DNA of 40,340 nucleotides. It comes from Albidovulum sp. Its GTDB lineage: Bacteria > Pseudomonadota > Alphaproteobacteria > Rhodobacterales > Rhodobacteraceae. Where the stretch lies: contig JAUQYA010000129.1 in the NCBI GenBank assembly GCA_030837785.1, positions 1 through 40,340 of the forward strand, written 5' to 3'. The translations under genes and the position numbers were made by a program. The notes beneath the pieces were generated by a model that was not told the origin of the DNA, made no database searches, and saw nothing but the letters and a program-made list of their open reading frames with translations. This document shows, one piece after another, positions 22,347-30,253 of the stretch; position 1 is the stretch's first letter, and each line of letters opens with the position of its first letter.

Positions 22347-23947
22347 AACTCCGCTCCTCCGTCCTCCCCACCTCCGAATCCTTCCGCGCCAACCGCGCCG
22401 CGCATGAGGCGATGCTGAAAACCATCACCGATGCCGCCGCCCTTGCCGCCGCCGGCGGCGGTGCGAAAGCGCTCGCCCGCCATACCGCGCGCGGCAAGCT
22501 GCCGCCGCGCGAAAGGGTGGCCGATCTTCTCGACCCCGGCTCGCCCTTCCTTGAGATCGGTGCCACGGCGGCCCATGGCATGTACGGCGGCGATGCGCCC
22601 GCCGCCGGCATGACCGCCGGGATCGGCCGCATTCACGGGCAGGAGGTGATGGTCGTCGCCAATGATGCCACCGTGAAGGGTGGCACCTACTATCCGATGA
22701 CGGTCAAAAAGCACCTCCGCGCGCAGGAAATTGCCGAGCAGAACCATCTGCCCTGCATCTACCTTGTCGATTCTGGCGGCGCCAACCTGCCCAATCAGGA
22801 TGAGGTCTTCCCCGACCGTGACCACTTCGGCCGCATCTTCTACAATCAGGCCAACATGAGCGCGAAGGGCATCCCGCAGATCGCCGTGGTCATGGGCTCC
22901 TGCACCGCCGGCGGCGCCTATGTGCCGGCCATGTCCGATGTCTCGATCATCGTGCGGGGGCAGGGCACCATCTTCCTCGCCGGCCCGCCCTTGGTGAAGG
23001 CCGCCACGGGAGAGGTGGTCAGCGCCGAAGACCTCGGCGGCGGCGACGTGCATACGCGGCTTTCCGGCGTCGCCGACTACCTCGCCGAGGATGACGCCCA
23101 CGCGCTCGCGCTCGCCCGTCGCGCGATCGGCGGCCTGAACCGGCGCAAGCCCGAGACCGTGGCATGGCAAAGCCCGGAACCGCCCGCCTATGACCCCGAT
23201 GATATCTTCGGCATCGTGCCGGCCGACCTGCGCACCCCCTATGACATCCGCGAGGTCATCGCCCGGATCGTCGACGGATCCTACTTCGACGAGTTCAAGC
23301 CGCGCTTCGGCGAGACGCTGGTGACGGGCTTCGCCCATGTCGCGGGCTGCCCGGTGGGCATCGTCGCCAACAACGGCGTGCTGTTCAGCGAAAGCGCGGT
23401 CAAGGGCGCGCATTTCGTCGAACTGTGCAGCCAGCGGGGGATTCCGCTGGTGTTCCTCCAGAACATCACCGGCTTCATGGTCGGCCGGAAATACGAGAAC
23501 GAGGGCATCGCCCGCCACGGCGCCAAGATGGTGACGGCAGTGGCGACGACCTCGGTGCCGAAGATCACCATGCTGGTGGGGGGCTCCTTCGGCGCCGGCA
23601 ACTACGGCATGGCGGGCCGCGCCTATTCGCCCCGCTTCCTCTGGACCTGGCCCAATTCACGCATCTCGGTGATGGGCGGCGAACAGGCGGCGGGGGTTCT
23701 CGCCACCGTGAAGCGCGACGGCATCGAGCGGGCGGGCGGCACCTGGTCGGCCGAGGAGGAGGCCGAGTTCAAGCGCCCGACGATCGAGATGTTCGAGGAA
23801 CAGTCGCATCCGCTCTACGCCTCGGCGCGGCTCTGGGACGACGGCATCATCGACCCCCGCCGGTCGCGCGAGGTGCTGGCGCTGTCGCTTTCCGCTGCCC
23901 TCAACGCGCCGGTTGAGGACACGCGCTTCGGCGTCTTCCGGATGTGA
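22343..23947 (+). CDS. mccB: 3-methylcrotonyl-CoA carboxylase, beta (carboxyltransferase) subunit
   Basis: The 534-residue protein has the two-lobed crotonase fold of acyl-CoA carboxyltransferases. It transfers CO2 from carboxybiotin to 3-methylcrotonyl-CoA. Characteristic segments are ARGKLPPRERVADLLDPGSPFLEIG (about 47-71), IYLVDSGGANLP, a GSCTAGGAYVPAMSD oxyanion stretch, NITGFMVGRKYENEGIARHGAKM and GSFGAGNYGMAGRAYSP. These fit MccB better than the propionyl-CoA subunit. The start at 22343 overlaps the small membrane gene. The biotin subunit mccA is separated from it by two unrelated small genes. Confidence 0.93.
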   Translation: MKLRSSVLPTSESFRANRAAHEAMLKTITDAAALAAAGGGAKALARHTARGKLPPRERVADLLDPGSPFLEIGATAAHGMYGGDAPAAGMTAGIGRIHGQEVMVVANDATVKGGTYYPMTVKKHLRAQEIAEQNHLPCIYLVDSGGANLPNQDEVFPDRDHFGRIFYNQANMSAKGIPQIAVVMGSCTAGGAYVPAMSDVSIIVRGQGTIFLAGPPLVKAATGEVVSAEDLGGGDVHTRLSGVADYLAEDDAHALALARRAIGGLNRRKPETVAWQSPEPPAYDPDDIFGIVPADLRTPYDIREVIARIVDGSYFDEFKPRFGETLVTGFAHVAGCPVGIVANNGVLFSESAVKGAHFVELCSQRGIPLVFLQNITGFMVGRKYENEGIARHGAKMVTAVATTSVPKITMLVGGSFGAGNYGMAGRAYSPRFLWTWPNSRISVMGGEQAAGVLATVKRDGIERAGGTWSAEEEAEFKRPTIEMFEEQSHPLYASARLWDDGIIDPRRSREVLALSLSAALNAPVEDTRFGVFRM

Positions 23948-23949
23948 CG

Positions 23950-24402
23950 ATGCGCCACCGCTCCCCCCTCGACAGGGTGCTGCGGCTCGGGATGGGCGCG
24001 TCCTTCGCGCTCGGGATCGGCCTGCCTGCCCTGTCCTTCGCCAACGGGACGCTGAAGCCGCATGACGGCTGTGCGGTCGTCCTTGTCGTCGATGGCGACA
24101 CGGTCAAGCTTTTCTGCCCCGACGAAGGTGTCGTGACGGCCCGCCTGCTCGGCCTCGACACGCCCGAAATATTTTCGCCGCAATGCCTGCGCGAGTTCGG
24201 CAGGGGCCTCAGCGCGACCGCCCGGCTGAACCTGTCGCTCCTTGCCGCTGCCCATATCGCCGAGGCGGGCGAACAGACCGACCGCTACGGCCGCCGCCTC
24301 GTCACGCTCCGCCTCGATGGTGCCGATGTCGCGCCGGGCATGATCGCTGCCGGGCTCGCGCGTCCTTACGCCGGCGGCAAGCGGGAAGGCTGGTGCACAT
24401 GA
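23950..24402 (+). CDS. Thermonuclease (SNase)-like protein, exported or anchored
   Basis: The 150-residue protein has an N-terminal hydrophobic segment (about 10-32), probably a signal peptide or anchor. An SNase-type OB fold follows with VVDGDTVKL (about 47-55), the R-LLGLDTPE segment giving the expected Arg65 and Glu73, and DRYGRRL giving Arg112, the set used by staphylococcal nuclease for phosphodiester cleavage. The start is the ATG at 23950 or the GTG at 23944, which overlaps the mccB stop. A nuclease inside a leucine degradation operon has no obvious pathway role. The domain is short but the catalytic residues look intact. Confidence 0.8.
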   Translation: MRHRSPLDRVLRLGMGASFALGIGLPALSFANGTLKPHDGCAVVLVVDGDTVKLFCPDEGVVTARLLGLDTPEIFSPQCLREFGRGLSATARLNLSLLAAAHIAEAGEQTDRYGRRLVTLRLDGADVAPGMIAAGLARPYAGGKREGWCT

Positions 24403-24821
24403 CGGCCGATCGCCTCGCAGCCCTCAAGGCCCGCTACCACGGCGCCGAGACCTTCACCTTCGGCGACAGCCGCGCGCTTTGCGACCGGCTCCTCGGCCTG
24501 GTTCGGGACGGCCGCAAGCGCGCCACCTGCGGCGCGCTCCGCGACTTCACCGACGGGGCCGAGCCGCTGCCCGTTGTCGGCCGCCGCGACATCGCGCTCG
24601 ACTGGGACGGCGCGCCGGCGCTGGTGATCGAAACCACCGAGGTCACGATCCGCCGCTTCTGCGACGTCGAGGACGACTTCGCGCTCGCCGAGGGCGAGGA
24701 TGAGACGCTTCAGGGCTGGCAGGCCGGCCACCGCGCCTATTTCGAGCGCAACGGCGGCTGGACGCCGGAGATGGAGCTTGTCTGCGAACGTTTCCGCCTG
24801 GTCGAGGATCTCGCCCCATGA
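24399..24821 (+). CDS. ASCH domain-containing protein
   Basis: The 140-residue protein has the ASCH (PUA-like) fold. Typical marks are AETFTFGDSRALCDRLLGLV followed by the GRKRATCGAL turn, the VGRRDIALDWDGAPALVIETTEV strand pair and DEDFALAEGE-like residues before QGWQAGHRAYFER. ASCH proteins are thought to bind RNA or modified nucleosides, and some are N4-acetylcytidine amidohydrolases. The ATG overlaps the SNase stop by four bases, so the two are coupled. An association with RNA or nucleotide turnover is inference. Confidence 0.8.
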   Translation: MTADRLAALKARYHGAETFTFGDSRALCDRLLGLVRDGRKRATCGALRDFTDGAEPLPVVGRRDIALDWDGAPALVIETTEVTIRRFCDVEDDFALAEGEDETLQGWQAGHRAYFERNGGWTPEMELVCERFRLVEDLAP

Positions 24822-24835
24822 CCGCGCCTTTCGCA

Positions 24836-24886
24836 TCTTCGTTGCCGAAATACCCTGCGGGGGTCCGGGGGTGCAAAACCCCCCGG
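24836..24886. repeat. Dispersed intergenic element, copy 3
   Basis: The exact core TCTTCGTTGCCGAAATAC lies at 24836-24853. It is followed by a 7-bp GC hairpin, CCGGGGG (24865-24871) with CCCCCGG (24880-24886), around an A-rich loop. Unlike the other copies it lies between two plus-strand genes of the same operon, interrupting the otherwise overlapping gene chain before mccA. Confidence 0.6.
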
Positions 24887-24888
24887 CG

Positions 24889-24924
24889 CCCGATCGAAGG
24901 CCCGATGGAAGGTCCGTTGGAAGG
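24889..24924 (+). repeat. Three 12-bp repeats with Shine-Dalgarno-like ends upstream of mccA
   Basis: CCCGATCGAAGG, CCCGATGGAAGG and TCCGTTGGAAGG stand head to tail at 24889, 24901 and 24913. Each ends in a purine stretch, and a final AAGGAAAG follows just before the mccA ATG at 24932. The array gives the gene several spaced ribosome-binding-like tracts. Confidence 0.6.
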
Positions 24925-24931
24925 AAAGCCC

Positions 24932-26866
24932 ATGTTCCACAAGATCCTGATCGCCAACCGGGGCGAGATTGCCGCCCGGGTCATCGACACCTGCCGCAGG
25001 CTGGGCGTCCGCACCGTCGCGGTCTTTTCCGACGCCGATGCCGGCGCGCGCCATGTCGCGATGGCCGACGAGGCGGTGCACATCGGCGGGCCGCGGCCCG
25101 CCGACAGCTACCTCAGGGCCGACGCCATCATCGCCGCCGCCCGGGCCACCGGGGCCGAGGCGATCCATCCGGGCTACGGCTTCCTGTCGGAGAACCCCGA
25201 TTTCGTCGAGGCGGTCGCCGCGGCGGGCCTCGTCTTCATCGGCCCCTCGGCGACGGCAATCCGGGCGATGGGGCTCAAGGACGCGGCCAAGGCGCTGATG
25301 AAGACGGCGGGCGTGCCGGTGGTGCCGGGCTATCACGGCGCCAACCAGGATCCCGACCATCTCGCCGGCGCCGCCGAGACGACGGGCTATCCGGTGCTGA
25401 TCAAGGCGGTGGCGGGCGGCGGCGGCAAGGGGATGCGGCTCGTCGAACACGCCCGGGACTTCGCCGAGAAGCTCGAAAGCGCGCGGGGCGAGGCGCAGAC
25501 CGCCTTCGGCAACCCCGCCGTGCTGATCGAGAAATTCGTCCAGAAGCCGCGCCACATCGAGGTGCAGGTTTTCGGCGACGGCACCCGGGCCGTCCACCTC
25601 TACGAACGCGACTGCTCGCTCCAGCGCCGCCACCAGAAGGTGATCGAGGAGGCGCCGGCGCCGGGGATGACGGCCGAGATGCGCGCGGCGATGGGCCAGG
25701 CGGCGGTGCGCGCGGCCGAGGCAATCGGCTATGCGGGCGCCGGCACGATCGAGTTCATCGTCGACGCCTCCGAGGGGCTCCGCCCCGACCGCTTCTGGTT
25801 CATGGAGATGAACACTAGGCTTCAGGTCGAACATCCGGTGACCGAGGCGGTGACCGGCATCGACCTCGTCGAATGGCAGCTCCGCGTGGCGTCGGGAGAA
25901 CCCCTGCCGGCGCGGCAGGAGGAGATTTCCCTGACCGGCCACGCCTTCGAGGCGCGGCTCTATGCCGAGGACGTGGCCGCGGGCTTCCTGCCTGCCACCG
26001 GCACGCTCACGCATCTGAAGTTCCCGGCGGGGGCGCGGGCGGAAACCGGCGTGCGCCCGGGCGACACGATCAGCCCCTGGTATGACCCGATGATCGCCAA
26101 GATCATCACCCACGGGCCCACCCGCGACATCGCGCTCACCCAGCTTGCCGCCGCGCTCGACGCGACCGAGGTGGCGGGCTCGGTCACCAACCTCGCCTTC
26201 CTTGCAGCGCTTGCCCGCCACGAGGGCTTCCGCCGCGGCGACGTCGATACCGGCCTGATCGCCCGCGACCTCGACCTTCTGGCCGCCGACGCGCCGCCCG
26301 GTCTTGCGGTGCGGGCCCTGGCCCTGATCGGCGCGGCGGGGCTTGATGGTGGCGGCGCGGCGCTTGCGGGCTTCACCCTCTGGGCGCCGCTCGCCCGGCG
26401 GGTCGCGCTCGAGGGGCTTTCCGGCCTGATCGAGGTGCAGGCGCCGGGCCGGGTCCGCGTCACGATCGGCGAGGAGGTGGCCGATTGCCGCCTGCACGCC
26501 GGCGGCTGGTGGGTGAACGGCCGGCCCTCGGGCGGGCGGATCGTCGCCGCGCCGGGGCGCGTCAGCGTCTTCGGACAGGGCGGGCACCACTTCGACAGGG
26601 TTGACCCGCTGGCGCGGGCGGCCGACGCGGGCGGCGGCGGGCTCACGCTCTCGCCGATGCCGGGGCTGGTCAAGACGGTCTTCGTCGCGGCCGGGCAGGC
26701 GGTGGCCGCGGGCGAACGGCTCGCCGTCCTGGAGGCGATGAAGATGGAGCACACACTGACCGCCGCGCGCGCGGGCGTGGTGGCCGAGGTGCTGGTGGAA
26801 TCCGGCGCCCAGGTCGAGGCGGGCGCCGCGCTGGTCCGGCTCGAGGAGGAGGGGGAGCGCGAATGA
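24932..26866 (+). CDS. mccA: 3-methylcrotonyl-CoA carboxylase, alpha (biotin carboxylase/carrier) subunit
   Basis: The 644-residue protein begins MFHKILIANRGEIAARVIDTCRRLG. It contains an ATP-grasp biotin carboxylase (glycine-rich KAVAGGGGKGMR, then EKFVQKPRHIEVQVFGD, and the catalytic MEMNTRLQVEHPVTE). A middle domain follows, and the C-terminal biotinyl domain has EAMKMEH with biotinylated Lys604. With MccB it carboxylates 3-methylcrotonyl-CoA. The ATG at 24932 follows AAGGAAAG. The in-frame extension to 24818 runs through the intergenic repeat and is rejected. The downstream GST overlaps it by four bases. Confidence 0.93.
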   Translation: MFHKILIANRGEIAARVIDTCRRLGVRTVAVFSDADAGARHVAMADEAVHIGGPRPADSYLRADAIIAAARATGAEAIHPGYGFLSENPDFVEAVAAAGLVFIGPSATAIRAMGLKDAAKALMKTAGVPVVPGYHGANQDPDHLAGAAETTGYPVLIKAVAGGGGKGMRLVEHARDFAEKLESARGEAQTAFGNPAVLIEKFVQKPRHIEVQVFGDGTRAVHLYERDCSLQRRHQKVIEEAPAPGMTAEMRAAMGQAAVRAAEAIGYAGAGTIEFIVDASEGLRPDRFWFMEMNTRLQVEHPVTEAVTGIDLVEWQLRVASGEPLPARQEEISLTGHAFEARLYAEDVAAGFLPATGTLTHLKFPAGARAETGVRPGDTISPWYDPMIAKIITHGPTRDIALTQLAAALDATEVAGSVTNLAFLAALARHEGFRRGDVDTGLIARDLDLLAADAPPGLAVRALALIGAAGLDGGGAALAGFTLWAPLARRVALEGLSGLIEVQAPGRVRVTIGEEVADCRLHAGGWWVNGRPSGGRIVAAPGRVSVFGQGGHHFDRVDPLARAADAGGGGLTLSPMPGLVKTVFVAAGQAVAAGERLAVLEAMKMEHTLTAARAGVVAEVLVESGAQVEAGAALVRLEEEGERE

Positions 26867-27522
26867 TCCAGCTGCACCACGTCCCCTTCAGCCGGTCCTT
26901 CCGCATCCTCTGGCTCCTGGCCGAGATGGGGCTCGATTTCGAGGTCGTGGAGCATTCGATCACCGACGGCTCGCTGCGCCGTCCCGACTTCCTGGCCAAG
27001 TCGCCCGCCGGCCGGGTGCCGGCACTCGAGATCGACGGGCGCATCCTGTTCGAGAGCGGCGCGATCACCGAGTATCTTTGCGAGACGCGGCCGGAACACG
27101 GGCTCGGCCGCGCCCCCGGCCACCCGGAGCGGGCGGACTGGCTCGAATGGCTGCACTATGCCGAGACGATGGCGCAGCTGATCGCCAACCTGAACCTGCA
27201 ATGGGTCTTCCTGCGCGACCCCGCGATGCGCTCGCCCACGCTCCTGAAGATGGAGGCGCGGCGGCTCCAGATCACGCTCGCGGCACTGGAGGCACGGCTC
27301 GCCCGGCACGACCACATGCTGCCCTCGGGCTTTTCCGGGGCGGACACGATGATGGGCTACAACCTGCTGGCCGCGCCCCGTTTCGTCCGGCTCGACGGCT
27401 TTCCGGCGATCCGCGCCTATATCGCCCGGATGGCCCGGCGCCCGGCCCACATCGCGGCGCGGGCGCGGGACGGGGCGCAGACCTTCTACCGGCAGGAGTT
27501 CTACGAGGTGGCGGATGGCTGA
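26863..27522 (+). CDS. Glutathione S-transferase family protein
   Basis: The 219-residue protein has an N-terminal thioredoxin-like domain with FSRSFRILWLLAEMGL, a cis-Pro motif GRVPALEID and the glutathione-binding ESGAITEYL (about 65-73). An all-helical C-terminal domain follows. The Ser/Arg pair in the first helix region is the likely glutathione-activating site. It overlaps mccA by four bases, and the HMG-CoA lyase start overlaps its own end. It may detoxify reactive enoyl-CoA intermediates of leucine breakdown, which is inference from position. Confidence 0.85.
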   Translation: MIQLHHVPFSRSFRILWLLAEMGLDFEVVEHSITDGSLRRPDFLAKSPAGRVPALEIDGRILFESGAITEYLCETRPEHGLGRAPGHPERADWLEWLHYAETMAQLIANLNLQWVFLRDPAMRSPTLLKMEARRLQITLAALEARLARHDHMLPSGFSGADTMMGYNLLAAPRFVRLDGFPAIRAYIARMARRPAHIAARARDGAQTFYRQEFYEVADG

Positions 27523-28366
27523 ATTCATCGAGATCGTCGAGATGGGCCCGCGCGACGGGCTGCAGAATGAAAAGCGGATCATCCCGACGGCGGAGAAGAT
27601 CGCGCTCGTCAACGCGCTCGGCCGCTGCGGCTTTGCCCGGATCGAGGTGGCGAGCTTCGTTTCCCCGAAATGGGTGCCGCAGATGGCCGACAGCGCCGGG
27701 GTCATGGCGGGCATCACCCGCGTGAAGGGCGTGCGCTACACCGCGCTTACCCCCAACATGAAGGGCTACGAGGCGGCGAAGGCAGCGCGGGCCGACGCGG
27801 TGGCGGTCTTCGCCTCGGCCTCGGAAGGCTTCTCGAAGGCCAATCTCAACTGCACCATCGCCGAAAGCCTCGACCGCTTCCGCCCGGTGGCGGAGGCGGC
27901 GCGGGCGGACGGCATCCCGGTCAGGGGCTATGTCTCGGTGGTGACCGACTGCCCCTACGAGGGGCCGGTGGCGCCCGGCGCCGTCGCCCGCGTCGCCGCC
28001 GCCCTGCGCGACATGGGCTGTTTCGAGGTGAGCCTCGGCGACACCATCGGCCAGGGCCGGCCCGAGACCGTCGATGCGATGCTGGCGGCGGTGCTGGACG
28101 AACTGCCCGCCGACCGGCTCGCCGGGCATTTCCACGACACCGCCGGCCGCGCGCTCGACAACATCGATGCCTCGCTGGCGCGCGGGCTGAGGGTGTTCGA
28201 CGCCGCCGTGGGCGGGCTCGGCGGCTGCCCCTATGCGCCGGGGGCGAAGGGCAATGTGGCGACCGAGCGCGTCGAGGCGCATCTTAGCGCGCGGGGGTTC
28301 TCGACCGGGCTCGACCCGGAACGGCTGGCCGAGGCGGCGGCGATGGCGCAGGCAATGCGGGGGTGA
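27515..28366 (+). CDS. mvaB: Hydroxymethylglutaryl-CoA lyase
   Basis: The 283-residue TIM-barrel enzyme splits HMG-CoA into acetyl-CoA and acetoacetate, the last step of leucine degradation. Seen in the sequence are VEMGPRDGLQNE with the metal-binding Asp, the metal histidines in HFHDT (His206, His208), and the signature GLGGCPYAPGAKGNVATE with catalytic Cys238. A Lys stands where Ser or Thr is common after the GA of that signature. The start overlaps the GST gene by eight bases. Confidence 0.93.
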   Translation: MAEFIEIVEMGPRDGLQNEKRIIPTAEKIALVNALGRCGFARIEVASFVSPKWVPQMADSAGVMAGITRVKGVRYTALTPNMKGYEAAKAARADAVAVFASASEGFSKANLNCTIAESLDRFRPVAEAARADGIPVRGYVSVVTDCPYEGPVAPGAVARVAAALRDMGCFEVSLGDTIGQGRPETVDAMLAAVLDELPADRLAGHFHDTAGRALDNIDASLARGLRVFDAAVGGLGGCPYAPGAKGNVATERVEAHLSARGFSTGLDPERLAEAAAMAQAMRG

Positions 28367-28368
28367 GG

Positions 28369-29151
28369 ATGTATCAGACGATCACGGTTGACCGCGACGG
28401 CCGCGGCGTGGCGCGGCTGGCGCTGAACCGGCCGGAAAAGCACAATGCGCTCTCGGGCGAGATGATCGGCGAGGTAACCGAGGCCGTGGCGGAGCTTGGC
28501 CGCGATCCCTCGGTGCGCGTCGTGGTGCTGGCGGGGGCGGGCGAAAGCTTCTGCGCCGGCGCCGATCTGGGCTGGATGAAGGCGCAGATCGCGGCCGACG
28601 GCGCGACGCGGGCGCGCGAGGCGACGAAGCTTGCGATGATGCTCCAGGCGCTCAACACCTGCCCGAAACCGGTGATCGGTCGGGTGCAGGGCAACGCCTT
28701 CGGCGGCGGCATCGGCATGGCGTCGGTCTGCGATGTGGCGGTGGGCGCCGATCACGCGCGCTTCGGCCTGACCGAAACCCGGCTCGGGCTGATCCCTGCG
28801 ACAATCGGTCCCTATGTGCTCGCCCGCATGGGCGAGGCGATGGCGCGGCGGGTCTTCATGTCGGCCCGGCTCTTCGGCGCGGCCGAGGCGGTGACGCTCG
28901 GCCTTCTTGCCCGCGCGGTTCCGGCCGAAGACCTTGACGCGGCGGTCGAGGCCGAGGTCGCGCCCTATCTCGCCTGCGCGCCCGGCGCGGTGGCCGAGGC
29001 AAAGGCCCTTGCCCGCGGGCTTGGCCCCGGAATCGATGATTCCGTGATCGCCGGGACGATCGAGGCGCTGGTGCGCCGCTGGGAAAGCCCCGAGGCGGGA
29101 GAGGGGATTTCGGCGTTCTTCGAGAAACGCAAACCCGCCTGGTCCGGCTGA
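28369..29151 (+). CDS. Enoyl-CoA hydratase/isomerase, probable methylglutaconyl-CoA hydratase (LiuC-like)
   Basis: The 260-residue crotonase-fold protein has oxyanion-hole segments at SFCAGADLGWM and FGGGIGMASVCDVAVG. The catalytic Glu stretch is FGLTETRLGLIPATIGPYV. ADLGWMK is common in methylglutaconyl-CoA hydratases, and its place at the end of the leucine operon fits hydration of 3-methylglutaconyl-CoA to HMG-CoA. The start is the ATG at 28369 or the GTG at 28363, which overlaps the mvaB stop. It is the last gene before a 200-base gap preceding nuoA. Confidence 0.87.
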   Translation: MYQTITVDRDGRGVARLALNRPEKHNALSGEMIGEVTEAVAELGRDPSVRVVVLAGAGESFCAGADLGWMKAQIAADGATRAREATKLAMMLQALNTCPKPVIGRVQGNAFGGGIGMASVCDVAVGADHARFGLTETRLGLIPATIGPYVLARMGEAMARRVFMSARLFGAAEAVTLGLLARAVPAEDLDAAVEAEVAPYLACAPGAVAEAKALARGLGPGIDDSVIAGTIEALVRRWESPEAGEGISAFFEKRKPAWSG

Positions 29152-29271
29152 GCGCCGGGCCGGCGGCGCTGCTCCGCGGCAAGGCGGTTTTCTGACTTAT
29201 TCCGTAGGGTTTGGCGCATCGTATTTCGGCGATTCCGGCGCTGCGGCAGGCCGTTTCGGTACCGCCTTCGG

Positions 29272-29300
29272 TTGACCCCGTCGGGGTGGAGGGGTAAACG
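29272..29300 (+). promoter_or_regulatory. Possible nuo operon promoter
   Basis: TTGACC (29272-29277) and TAAACG (29295-29300) are 17 bases apart, about 55 bases upstream of nuoA. The -10 is weak. A small hairpin, GCCCGT/ACGGGC (29317-29332), follows in the leader. The 29152-29353 gap otherwise shows no coding sequence. Confidence 0.3.
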
Positions 29301-29353
29301 GGCGGGAGCGATCCCAGCCCGTCCGAACGGGCGACAGACGTAGGAGCAGGCAG

Positions 29354-29719
29354 TTGGACATCCTCTTGCGCGAATACCTTCCGATCTTGATCTTCCTCGG
29401 CATGGCGGTGGCTCTCGGGCTTGTCCTCATCCTCGCCGCGGCGATCATCGCGGTCCGCAATCCCGACCCCGAGAAGGTGTCGGCCTACGAATGCGGCTTC
29501 AACGCCTTCGACGACGCGCGGATGAAGTTCGACGTGCGCTTCTACCTGGTCTCGATCCTGTTCATCATCTTCGACCTCGAGGTGGCGTTCCTGTTCCCCT
29601 GGGCGGTGGCGTTCAAGGACATCTCGACGGTGGGCTTCTGGTCGATGATGGTCTTCCTCGCCGTGCTGACGATCGGCTTCGCCTACGAATGGAAGAAGGG
29701 GGCGATGGAATGGGCGTGA
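29354..29719 (+). CDS. nuoA: NADH-quinone oxidoreductase subunit A
   Basis: The 121-residue membrane subunit of complex I has three helices (about 9-31, 65-85 and 90-110). The conserved cytoplasmic/loop sequence is NPDPEKVSAYECGFNAFDDARMKFDVRFYLVSILFIIFDLEVAFLFPW, given here in part, with the family's ECGF and DLE residues. Translation probably begins at TTG 29354, because AGGAG lies seven bases upstream and the N-terminus DILLREYLPILIFLGMA fits Paracoccus-type NuoA; the first ATG (29402) would cut the first helix. It overlaps nuoB by ten bases. Confidence 0.93.
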   Translation: MDILLREYLPILIFLGMAVALGLVLILAAAIIAVRNPDPEKVSAYECGFNAFDDARMKFDVRFYLVSILFIIFDLEVAFLFPWAVAFKDISTVGFWSMMVFLAVLTIGFAYEWKKGAMEWA

Positions 29720-30243
29720 CGACTTCGGCCAATACCGCAGGGGCCGACCGCGAGGTCGCCACCCGGTCGCTGAACCGCGAGTTGCAGGACAAGGGTTTCC
29801 TCTTGACCACGACCGAGGACATCATCAACTGGGCGCGGAACGGCTCGCTGCACTGGATGTCCTTCGGCCTGGCCTGCTGCGCCATCGAGATGATGCAGGT
29901 GTCGATGCCGCGCTACGACCTCGAACGCTTCGGCACCGCACCGCGCGCCTCTCCCCGCCAGTCCGACCTGATGATCGTCGCCGGCACGCTGACCAACAAG
30001 ATGGCCCCGGCGCTGCGCAAGGTCTACGACCAGATGCCGGAACCCCGCTATGTGATCAGCATGGGTTCCTGCGCCAACGGCGGCGGCTATTACCACTACA
30101 GCTATTCGGTGGTCAGGGGCTGCGACCGCATCGTGCCGGTGGACATCTACGTGCCGGGCTGCCCGCCGACGGCCGAGGCGCTGCTTTACGGCATCCTGCA
30201 ACTGCAGCGGAAGATCCGCCGCACCGGCACGCTCGTGCGCTGA
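29710..30243 (+). CDS. nuoB: NADH-quinone oxidoreductase subunit B
   Basis: The 177-residue subunit holds the terminal [4Fe-4S] cluster N2, which donates electrons to quinone. Cluster ligands are the tandem Cys56-Cys57 in LACCAIE, Cys121 in MGSCANGG and Cys151 in VPGCPP. The core is fully conserved, with WMSFGLACC before the first ligands. The ATG at 29710 lies inside the end of nuoA (ten-base overlap). Confidence 0.96.
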   Translation: MGVTTSANTAGADREVATRSLNRELQDKGFLLTTTEDIINWARNGSLHWMSFGLACCAIEMMQVSMPRYDLERFGTAPRASPRQSDLMIVAGTLTNKMAPALRKVYDQMPEPRYVISMGSCANGGGYYHYSYSVVRGCDRIVPVDIYVPGCPPTAEALLYGILQLQRKIRRTGTLVR

Positions 30244-30253
30244 GGAGGATACG

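Noticed and set aside
23950..24821. SNase plus ASCH genes as an anti-phage or toxin-antitoxin system
   Set aside because: They are embedded by overlaps in a metabolic operon, and nothing else of a defence locus is nearby; the simpler passenger reading was kept.
24818..24931. N-terminal extension of MccA to 24818
   Set aside because: The extension would translate the dispersed repeat and its hairpin; homologues start at MFHKILIANRGE, and a good ribosome site precedes 24932.
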